Shown piece by piece: positions 1 to 6,426 of a stretch of DNA of 51,516 nucleotides. Positions within the stretch are counted from its first letter, which is position 1; each line of letters starts with the position of its first letter. Below the pieces are notes generated by a model, which saw nothing but the letters and a program-made list of their open reading frames with translations, made no database searches and was not told the DNA's origin. Both the position numbers and the translations under genes were made by a program. Where the stretch lies: contig NZ_NOIF01000012.1 of the NCBI RefSeq assembly GCF_002265265.1, positions 1 to 51,516 of the forward strand, read 5' to 3'. This DNA comes from Photobacterium sanguinicancri. GTDB taxonomy: Bacteria > Pseudomonadota > Gammaproteobacteria > Enterobacterales > Vibrionaceae.

Positions 1-914
1 GGAAACAATAGATATTCGTACTTAATTGGCAATAGAGAGAACTCTCCCCATTTAAGATTTTGTAAACAAAGACCTGTACCATTTTTCGTAACTTTTCCGA
101 ACATCAAAAGTACACGTCCAAGTGAATCATCAGTAATACCGTGTTCTCGCTGTCGCCAATCAACCATTTTCAAACAAAAATCACCTACACCATTACCTGA
201 TGGATAATTAAAAAAAGTCATTCTACAATTTGTAGGTTTCTTATTTTCACCAAAATGTCTGGTTGATAAGATCCTAGCAAAATACAACTTAGGAACAGAG
301 TCCTCTTCTTGTATATTTCTGATATCAACAAGCGTATCACAAAGTTGCCTTGCGTTCGTTTTTTCAGGTAGCAAGTAATACTTGAAGTAATTGGTATCAA
401 AATTCCGACACATACCGGCAATTGTCGTTATCGTTGAAGGCAACTTAAATGTCTGACCATCATGCTGAGACAAAGGAACGTCAGTTTCTTCACCATTAAC
501 ATCATCAACAGGTGTATCGTCGTATGGCTTACCCGTCGTAATTTTAGCTTCTGGTTTTTCCTCAAGAAAGCCACTCACAATGACAAGCTCATCATCATCA
601 ATAGCCTGCTTTACACTTTCGTAAGAATTATATTTTTTCCCCTCAGCTCTACGAGCGCGCAATGTACACGGAACAGCTTCATATTTTTTTTGGTGCTTAA
701 AGTAAGCAGGGGTACCTAAAGCATTAACTTCTTTGTCTTCTGGTGTTCGAGACAGATTCGTAAAGCAAGCCGGGCAATATAAGGCCCCTTTCATACCTAC
801 GGCATACTCTGTTGGAATAATTCTTTGTGCATTTTTTAGTAGTGTCGCACGAATGCCATCTTCATGATTCCAACCAGTGCAGTACAAAGCGTGAGGTATT
901 CTTCTGTTTTCCAT
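1..914 (-). CDS. Uncharacterised Cys-containing protein, partial (runs off window)
   Basis: A reading frame without stops runs from an ATG at 912-914 through the left edge (304 codons visible, C-terminus missing). AAGGGAG seven bases before the ATG is a strong ribosome binding site. The product has a CPAC pair near residue 48, then a YFKHQ-like segment and a Cys about 30 residues later, as in a zinc-ribbon. This resembles in outline the N-terminus of CoiA-like proteins but I do not claim membership. It sits directly after the Mor activator, where a Mu phage would place middle or lysis genes, so it may be phage cargo. I do not recognise the family. Confidence 0.7.
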   Translation of the reverse strand, partial: MENRRIPHALYCTGWNHEDGIRATLLKNAQRIIPTEYAVGMKGALYCPACFTNLSRTPEDKEVNALGTPAYFKHQKKYEAVPCTLRARRAEGKKYNSYESVKQAIDDDELVIVSGFLEEKPEAKITTGKPYDDTPVDDVNGEETDVPLSQHDGQTFKLPSTITTIAGMCRNFDTNYFKYYLLPEKTNARQLCDTLVDIRNIQEEDSVPKLYFARILSTRHFGENKKPTNCRMTFFNYPSGNGVGDFCLKMVDWRQREHGITDDSLGRVLLMFGKVTKNGTGLCLQNLKWGEFSLLPIKYEYLLF

Positions 915-1031
915 AACTTTCTCCCTTATTCTTAATGATCTACTATTACCAGAGTAAGGTATGCAAGTTGTTGATCTTGGACTCAAAACCACCCAAAAGA
1001 AATCATACGCATTACAATAAGCGGAATTTAT

Positions 1032-1442
1032 TTAAAACAATTCACGCTGCCTGCGCTTCAATTCAGCCTGACGCTGTTCTCTGATTATTTCGGTAATTTG
1101 TCGTTCAGTCAGTTTATGGTGATTCGCCAATTGTTCGATGTTGCGGCCATTGTATTCACGCCAAATAGAAATATTACGAAGGGCTGATTTCAGCTTAGAG
1201 CCATTGGGAATGTAGATGTCGCGGCCACCGAAGTAATGCCCTAGGGCAATGGTGAGCTTGTCGGCTAGGTGAGGCTCATCAACCTTGGCTCGTTTCAGTT
1301 CACTATTTAGCACTTCACTCAATGACTGCAAGGTGGAAGGCCAACGCTTGCGCACGTTATCGTCAGCAATTTCAGTAACACTATTGATCAATAGTTCCAG
1401 CTCTGACGTTTCCGTTTTGAAAATCTCGTGCTGCTGTTCCAT
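1032..1442 (-). CDS. mor: Mor/C-family transcription activator of Mu-like prophage
   Basis: About 136 aa. The C-terminal half has the Mor layout: a short YIPNG beta segment preceded by a GHYFGG motif, then a helix-turn-helix (EYNGRNIEQLANHHKL followed by TERQITEIIREQ) and a basic tail. In Mu, Mor activates the middle promoter and C the late promoters. Only one such protein is visible here. The ATG at 1442 is preferred over an in-frame GTG at 1451 because the AGG at the ribosome binding position is nine bases before it. A terminator lies upstream, so it is probably transcribed from its own promoter. Confidence 0.85.
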   Translation of the reverse strand: MEQQHEIFKTETSELELLINSVTEIADDNVRKRWPSTLQSLSEVLNSELKRAKVDEPHLADKLTIALGHYFGGRDIYIPNGSKLKSALRNISIWREYNGRNIEQLANHHKLTERQITEIIREQRQAELKRRQRELF

Positions 1443-1474
1443 TGCTGTCACCCTGAATTAATTTCGATCTCTCT

Positions 1475-1504
1475 ATTTAGCTATATGATTGTTCTTCTGG
1501 TCAA
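1475..1504 (-). promoter_or_regulatory. Candidate sigma70 promoter for mor
   Basis: On the minus strand TTGACC (1504-1499) is followed after 18 bases by CTAAAT (1480-1475), about 33 bases before the mor start. It lies just downstream of the early-operon terminator. Recognised by eye only. Confidence 0.4.
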
Positions 1505-1525
1505 TACAAGGCTTCTGGACGGGTA

Positions 1526-1552
1526 TAAAAAAAACCGCCAGGAGACGGTTTA
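1526..1552 (-). terminator. Intrinsic terminator ending the early operon
   Basis: Read on the minus strand, an AAACCG/CGGTTT stem with an 8-base loop is followed by a run of eight T. It sits between the 109-aa gene and mor. Confidence 0.75.
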
Positions 1553-1643
1553 ACCATCAGATAAGTGCTAATAACTAACGTAAATTGCTAACTTGCTATT
1601 GCCCACAACAGATCGAGGCACAAGCTATGGAACCTTAAGACCA

Positions 1644-1973
1644 TTACGAGCCTGATTTTTTATACAATTTAGAATATTGTTGTACATTCAAGCAATTTCC
1701 TTTCTTCCATGCAACATCAAGTGCGTCGTCACGTGACCCAGCAACCCTTGTTACAGTGAAGTCAGGAGCACCAATTAATTCATTCATTTCTTGAGATGTT
1801 TTTTGTTGTGTTCCTTGTTTGTTAACCCAATATGAAGCTTGAATCGCACAATCAGCTGCGTTTTTGCCCTTATATCCGTTAGCGTTTTCAGCAGCTACAT
1901 AAGAAGTGTTGGTTTTATTACTTGAAAATACCACGTACAAAATGGTCTTCCTTATATGAAGGTAAAATTTCAT
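1644..1973 (-). CDS. Hypothetical protein, end of prophage early operon
   Basis: 109 aa, not recognised. The N-terminal 20 residues are hydrophobic and basic but not a clear signal peptide. The remainder is polar with two Cys. There is no good ribosome binding site before the ATG at 1973, and the surrounding bases are AT-rich, so a later start is possible. It is the last gene before the early terminator, a position often used by transposable phages for accessory genes. No function is assigned. Confidence 0.5.
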   Translation of the reverse strand: MKFYLHIRKTILYVVFSSNKTNTSYVAAENANGYKGKNAADCAIQASYWVNKQGTQQKTSQEMNELIGAPDFTVTRVAGSRDDALDVAWKKGNCLNVQQYSKLYKKSGS

Positions 1974-2107
1974 GATTAACTATAAGTTATAGAAAATCAT
2001 TTTAGCAGGAGAAAAGCGACATTCAATAGGATAAAACACCAGATATATTTGTAATATCTAAGGCGCTTTGTATCCCAATGTTTTATGTGCGTATAAGAAA
2101 GTTCTGT

Positions 2108-2209
2108 TCAGGAATTGCTATGAACTGCAAGCCAGCCCGAAAGCGGTTTATCATTAATCCACATGCTGCTGCGAATTTTGCGCCTCTGAAATGATGGCTT
2201 GTGATTCAC
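2108..2209 (-). CDS. Possible 33-aa basic peptide downstream of gemA
   Basis: A short frame starts with GTG at 2209, just after the gemA stop, and encodes 33 residues rich in Arg, Ser and Trp. Only a weak GAGAA stands before it. It could simply be chance coding in a 240-base gap. Confidence 0.2.
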   Translation of the reverse strand: MNHKPSFQRRKIRSSMWINDKPLSGWLAVHSNS

Positions 2210-2216
2210 TTCTCGC

Positions 2217-2783
2217 TTAGCAGTTTACTGTCATAAATTCATACCCTTCGATCACGGCTTTATACCCTGCCAGCCCTGTACCGTTACGATTTAGCGGTAC
2301 TGTCCACCCAGCTTCTTTCATCCGGTCGGCAAGTTCTCGTTTATGCCAATTTTTGAGTGATTCCAATACGGTGTACGCTTGATTGGCATCACACCAGCCT
2401 ACATGTTCAACACCTTCGCCTTTGTTTCTGTTGGTTATACGGCGCACGTAAGCATCTAGTGCCGATTCACTGCGATCACGCACGATGTCGTGCTGGGCCA
2501 TGATTATCCAGATGGCGCGAATTTTATCGATTTCAGCGTGTTTGGCTTTGCCTGCTTTGGGGCTTAAACGGCGTTTAAACGGTGTTTTACCCCCTTTCCC
2601 CTGCCGTTTGAATCCTTGGATTTCCATTGCGGTCAGCACGAGTTCTAGCTGTTTAATGTTCATTTTGCTACAGCTGGAATGCTCGCCATTGGCAAACAGT
2701 AAAGCGCGGTAAGTATCGTCATCTAGTGCTAGCTCTCGCTTGCCGACATGGATTAGCTGTATTAAGCGATTTCGGTTATCCAT
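2217..2783 (-). CDS. gemA: GemA/gp16-family prophage early protein
   Basis: About 188 aa. The N-terminus (RLIQLIHVGKRELALDDDTY followed by RALL) and the following short helices match the Mu gp16/GemA family (DUF1018), with the usual basic linker near residues 60-75 and a Trp-containing C-terminal half. In Mu, GemA is an early protein reported to modulate host gene expression and DNA supercoiling. Two adjacent ATGs occur; the second (2783) is seven bases after AGGA and is preferred. It lies in the early operon between the 62-aa gene and the terminal 109-aa gene. Confidence 0.85.
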   Translation of the reverse strand: MDNRNRLIQLIHVGKRELALDDDTYRALLFANGEHSSCSKMNIKQLELVLTAMEIQGFKRQGKGGKTPFKRRLSPKAGKAKHAEIDKIRAIWIIMAQHDIVRDRSESALDAYVRRITNRNKGEGVEHVGWCDANQAYTVLESLKNWHKRELADRMKEAGWTVPLNRNGTGLAGYKAVIEGYEFMTVNC

Positions 2784-2943
2784 CATTCAATCCTAAATTT
2801 AGGGTGTACGAAGCCCCACACGGGGGCGTGTATTTTCTGAAACTTTATTAATTAATCGATTTAGCTGCTCATCAGTACCCAGCCGCTACGCTGGATAGAC
2901 ATCACCCTTTTTACTGCTTTAACAAGGGCGATGTTTCGCTCAT

Positions 2944-3132
2944 TTACTCGCTCGGTGGCGGCGTTTTCCCCATTACCCACAACAGGGCATCACTTACCCC
3001 TTCGGCATAGGTTTTACCCTTGACCTCTGCGTTAATCTCTTCCAGCTGCTGCGCCTTATCCAGTTCATTTAACACTGCTAAACGGGTATGAGGGGCAACG
3101 AACGGCATATTCAAATGGCTCATATTTTTCAT
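2944..3132 (-). CDS. Hypothetical 62-aa prophage protein
   Basis: A short acidic, mostly helical protein with no recognised domain. AGGAGG stands five bases before the ATG at 3132, an excellent ribosome binding site. It starts eight bases after the DUF3164 stop, so it is in the same operon. Small uncharacterised early genes at this place are normal for Mu-like phages. Confidence 0.65.
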   Translation of the reverse strand: MKNMSHLNMPFVAPHTRLAVLNELDKAQQLEEINAEVKGKTYAEGVSDALLWVMGKTPPPSE

Positions 3133-3140
3133 GGCACCTC

Positions 3141-3785
3141 CTATAATGCCGCTAAATCTAACGGGATATTAATCAACTTGCCTTCACTGGTGCGCTCTCG
3201 GAAATTCAGGTACGTTTTTGAACCCGTGACCATAATGGCATCGGCGATGGCTTCCATGGCATTCATCCAACGCTGGTCGATGATTTTATCTTTGTGCTTA
3301 CGCAGGGAAAGAATACGGCCTGTATTCAAGTTACCCTCGCGGTCTACTTCAAAAGCATCGTTAATAAGCACTTTTAAATAATCGTTAGCGTCTGAACTCC
3401 AATCTTGCACACACTCATCAATCAGCTCTTTGGCTATCTGTAGTTCGGGACCAAAGGTAATTCGGTCTTGCACTGTGATTTTAATTTGCAGTGCTCCATC
3501 ATATGAACTGAAAGAAAAACCACCTTTAGCACCACCTCGCTTTTTCTTCGTTTCATATTTTTCAGCTAATAGTTCAAGGAACGCATAACAATCTTCATAA
3601 ACTTTTCGTTTGAATGTTTTTAGCGTTTGCTGAATATTTCGTGCTTCTGAAATATGTTTTTCCACAAAGTCATTTATTTCAATATCGTAATCATCGACAG
3701 TTGAAATAGGCACAAGACGCTGTTTGCTATCCAGCATGTATCCGTGAGGTACTTCTGATACCTTAGTTACTTCTTGGGTATTCAT
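3141..3785 (-). CDS. DUF3164-family Mu-like prophage protein
   Basis: About 214 aa. It has the typical DUF3164 pattern: an N-terminal segment ending near YMLDSKQRLVP, a long helical middle, a conserved GGxKGGFSFSSYDG segment, and a C-terminal region with TGRILSLR and INIPLDLAAL. Such proteins are often mislabelled as sulfate transporter, but no membrane segment is present. They belong to the early region of Mu-like phages; the function is not established. ATG at 3785 is chosen because AAGGA lies seven bases before it; an upstream frame extension overlaps the previous gene. Confidence 0.8.
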   Translation of the reverse strand: MNTQEVTKVSEVPHGYMLDSKQRLVPISTVDDYDIEINDFVEKHISEARNIQQTLKTFKRKVYEDCYAFLELLAEKYETKKKRGGAKGGFSFSSYDGALQIKITVQDRITFGPELQIAKELIDECVQDWSSDANDYLKVLINDAFEVDREGNLNTGRILSLRKHKDKIIDQRWMNAMEAIADAIMVTGSKTYLNFRERTSEGKLINIPLDLAAL

Positions 3786-3805
3786 TCTTTTTCCTTTAGA
3801 ACAGT

Positions 3806-4219
3806 TTAATTCGTAATTCCGATTTGCTGCCCGCGTAAAAGACGCTGATAAGCTAAAGAACATGCATCATCTCGGGCAAATAACGATGCCCTTTGCGAAA
3901 GAGCCTTCCTTGCCTTACTTGGTTTTGCCTCCCCAGAGCCCCTTACATTCTTGCAGTAGTTACAGGTTCCCTTTTTAATTTGCCAACACGGCCTTCTAAT
4001 AAGGCAACAATTACACTCAACTAACAAACCATCTTCTTTTATTAATTGATATGTGGTATTTCTTTTACCGCCACACTTTTTAATAAAGCCATAAGTTTGC
4101 AAATTATTAAGCTGATACTGTACTGCTCGCCCTGTCACATCCAAGATATGCATTGATATATCAAGGCGGGTAAGAGGCTTTTCCCGAAGTACGGCAAGAA
4201 CCTTCTCAGCCGTTGTCAT
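3806..4219 (-). CDS. Winged-helix protein with Cys-pair tail (prophage)
   Basis: 137 aa. Residues 1-60 form a winged-helix fold by pattern (LTRLDISMHILDVTGRAVQY followed by a QLNNLQTYGFIKK wing). After it come a CNCC and a CNYC pair that could bind zinc, then a basic tail. GGAGG precedes the ATG at 4219, and the start overlaps the end of the previous gene by 14 bases, so translation is probably coupled. A DNA-binding role in the early phage programme is an inference. Confidence 0.65.
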   Translation of the reverse strand: MTTAEKVLAVLREKPLTRLDISMHILDVTGRAVQYQLNNLQTYGFIKKCGGKRNTTYQLIKEDGLLVECNCCLIRRPCWQIKKGTCNYCKNVRGSGEAKPSKARKALSQRASLFARDDACSLAYQRLLRGQQIGITN

Positions 4220-4454
4220 AAACCCTCCAGGTAACTAAACACCCACCGTATGGCGCTACATTTAGTGTCGATAAATCACTACCTTGGCGAGTTATTACAG
4301 TAAAGCCTTGGCAAAGGTTAGCTGGGCGCTCTATTTCAATAGTCGGACGAATATTACCAACTCGCGTAGAGCGAATAACTAATCCTGCTTTTTGTAATTT
4401 TCGTACCGCGTGATTAATTAAATTAACTCGCGACGTTAATTTTGCCTGTGTCAT
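4206..4454 (-). CDS. Small winged-helix-like prophage protein
   Basis: 82 aa from ATG 4454, with AAGGAG six bases upstream. The N-terminal 40 residues (RVNLINHAVRKLQKAGLVIR) look like the recognition part of a winged helix; the C-terminus is short and beta-rich. The start overlaps the stop of the preceding gene as ATGA, a sign of coupled translation. Not recognised as a named family. Confidence 0.6.
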   Translation of the reverse strand: MTQAKLTSRVNLINHAVRKLQKAGLVIRSTRVGNIRPTIEIERPANLCQGFTVITRQGSDLSTLNVAPYGGCLVTWRVYDNG

Positions 4455-5077
4455 TTTTCGCTCCTTGAATATTTTTTGCTCCACAACAACTGGTTGTAAC
4501 GTGTGGCCAATTTGGTGAGTTCTTTTTCCAGTAGCTCGTTGAGTTTTAAAGCATCACCACCAGCCACACGTTTGAAGTAGACTAATTGGCTTTCCAGCGA
4601 ATATAAATCCTCCTCATTAACCTGATTACCATGCTGTCCACGAAGGGGAATTCCCTTGTTTAACGGTGAATGACGTGGGCGACCATTTTGATAAAACTGC
4701 ATTCGCTCCTTATGCACGACTGACGCAGGGCGTGAGTCAACCTGCGCAATTTTAATCGTTACCGGCTGTTTCGAGTGGGGGCATCCACTGTGACACGCCT
4801 TATACAACATGACCCGCTGCGGATTAGTGGCTGCAAACTCTCGCTCCTGATGGTATTGGCATTTATCTAGGCTGATCTCACCAAGGACGGGGCACATGAC
4901 AACCTGATTCATGTAACGACCTTCCACCAATTTACTTATTCGGCTGAGATCCCCTTTATAAGTCCCTTTCAGTACCTGGTTAACCTGTGTAGCACTCACA
5001 CCCAGTTCGGCGGCAATGTGACGCTGTGAGTCCTGGTTACATTTCTCACGCAGAACCTCAATCCATTCGTCACTCAT
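4451..5077 (-). CDS. HTH and Cys-rich regulatory protein (prophage)
   Basis: 208 aa. Residues 10-45 form a helix-turn-helix of the XRE/Cro kind (QRHIAAELGVSATQVNQVLK). They are followed by a Cys cluster (CPVLG, then C, then C-HSGC-P) that looks zinc-binding, and a helical C-terminus. ATG 5077 is selected over the in-frame GTG at 5083 because AAGGAG is seven bases before it. It overlaps both neighbours by a few bases, so it is in the middle of the early operon. A role in phage early control is inferred. Confidence 0.65.
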   Translation of the reverse strand: MSDEWIEVLREKCNQDSQRHIAAELGVSATQVNQVLKGTYKGDLSRISKLVEGRYMNQVVMCPVLGEISLDKCQYHQEREFAATNPQRVMLYKACHSGCPHSKQPVTIKIAQVDSRPASVVHKERMQFYQNGRPRHSPLNKGIPLRGQHGNQVNEEDLYSLESQLVYFKRVAGGDALKLNELLEKELTKLATRYNQLLWSKKYSRSEK

Positions 5078-5630
5078 TTGCACTCTCCTTGAATGGATAA
5101 ATCTTCTGCTCGTTCACGTCCCACATGCCTTGTTTACCTCGATCTACTGGACTATCCGGACCGGTATTACGCACTAATAGGTACATGGCACATTCACCTT
5201 TTTTGTTCCCTTCCAAACAAATTTTCCTGATGTATCCCGCTTTTTCTAATCGTTGGGTAAAGCTACTCACAGTACTGCTCGCCACTTCAGCAGCCATCAT
5301 TAAATCAATACGGCTAAATTTCCGAAGTACCCGCATGGTGTTCCACATCCGACGTCGAGGTTTGTTTACCTTTCGATGATGAGTAATACCGCTTCCTCTT
5401 CGCTGTCCTTTCCCAAACTGAAGCACTTCGTCATTCTTTACAGCATATAAATAGGGGGCTTTAGCTCTCACGATTTTTAACGCCCCTTTGCGTAATAAAA
5501 ATTGCACAAATGTTGACACTTTATAGCGTTTAATTTGCGTGGCATCTGCCACTTCCCCAACGCTAAATATATTTTTCTTGAGCATTTCGCCCCACGCCCG
5601 TTCTCTCGGACTTTTGTTATCGCACAACAT
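5070..5630 (-). CDS. Double winged-helix prophage protein
   Basis: About 186 aa from ATG 5630; GGAGG lies eleven bases upstream, slightly far. Two HTH-like units are visible: FSVGEVADATQIKRYKVSTF at residues 20-40 and SRIDLMMAAEVASSTVSSFT around residue 105. The second is followed by a wing containing two Cys. It starts 31 bases after the MuB stop. Function unknown; DNA binding is inferred from the folds. Confidence 0.6.
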   Translation of the reverse strand: MLCDNKSPRERAWGEMLKKNIFSVGEVADATQIKRYKVSTFVQFLLRKGALKIVRAKAPYLYAVKNDEVLQFGKGQRRGSGITHHRKVNKPRRRMWNTMRVLRKFSRIDLMMAAEVASSTVSSFTQRLEKAGYIRKICLEGNKKGECAMYLLVRNTGPDSPVDRGKQGMWDVNEQKIYPFKESANE

Positions 5631-5661
5631 ACAACGCGTAACCTCCGTGTTTAAAATCGAG

Positions 5662-6369
5662 TTATATAACTCGCTCGTCTTCGCCCCAGTGAGCCAAATC
5701 AATCAGTTGAACTCCATCTACCTGGGCCTTACGTTCAATCGTCTCTAGCGCAATCGCTGATAATCGATAAGAGCCATGAGTTTCAAGTAGTACGCGGCGC
5801 AGCAGGTCATCCGCCACTTCAATGCCATCTTCAAGCAGGTCACGAACCATGACTTGTAAGTCTTCGATTGCGGCAGGCTGGAACTCATAACGGGCAGAGA
5901 TACGGCTATCGAGCTGCGGCAGCATTTTCACTTTGCGGGCGATTTTATCCATCCCCACCAGGATGATGACGGTATCGGTCAGATCATGAATATCGCGGAT
6001 CATTTCAAGGAGATCGGGCTGGTCCATGTAGTAGTCAGCCTCATCAAGGAAGATCACCTTTGGCTCCATTGAGAGTGCATCGACCACTCGCTCAAATTTC
6101 ACCATTTTATTGCGGGGACGATCGCGGATACCAAGCTCTTTCAGCAGACGGTCAAGAAAGCTACCTGGTGTTTCCAGACGAACGGCTCGCAGATAAACAC
6201 CATTTTCAATGTTGTTTAGCAGCTTCAGGGTGGCCATCGTTTTACCAAGACCTGGGCGACCATCCATCAGGCCAATGGCAGGAACCGCAGGAGAACGAGA
6301 AGAGGTAAGCTGGGAAAGCAGAATGCTCGCCTGTGCAACGTTTTCAGTATATGCAATTGTGTATTTCAT
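5662..6369 (-). CDS. MuB-like AAA+ transposition target-selection ATPase
   Basis: 235 aa. The Walker A motif GRPGLGKT is at residues 37-44 and Walker B VIFLDEAD at 105-112, followed by arginine-finger-like segments and a C-terminal helical domain. In Mu, MuB binds DNA, selects target sites and activates the MuA transpososome. This protein is shorter than Mu B (312 aa) and lacks the extra N-terminal domain; short forms are common in Mu-like phages. It lies 57 bases after the transposase gene, in the usual A-B order. Confidence 0.9.
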   Translation of the reverse strand: MKYTIAYTENVAQASILLSQLTSSRSPAVPAIGLMDGRPGLGKTMATLKLLNNIENGVYLRAVRLETPGSFLDRLLKELGIRDRPRNKMVKFERVVDALSMEPKVIFLDEADYYMDQPDLLEMIRDIHDLTDTVIILVGMDKIARKVKMLPQLDSRISARYEFQPAAIEDLQVMVRDLLEDGIEVADDLLRRVLLETHGSYRLSAIALETIERKAQVDGVQLIDLAHWGEDERVI

Positions 6370-6426
6370 AATGTATAATCCTTATTCGATATTGAATGCC
6401 ATTGGCATTTTTCTAAAACCAGTCGC

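Noticed and set aside
462-719. 85-codon plus-strand frame near the left edge
   Set aside because: Shadow of the minus-strand partial gene, which has a strong ribosome binding site and a longer frame.
947-961. TACC-N7-GGTA dyad as a Mor binding site
   Set aside because: Too close to the start codon at 914 for Mor-type spacing; the transcription start would fall inside the gene.
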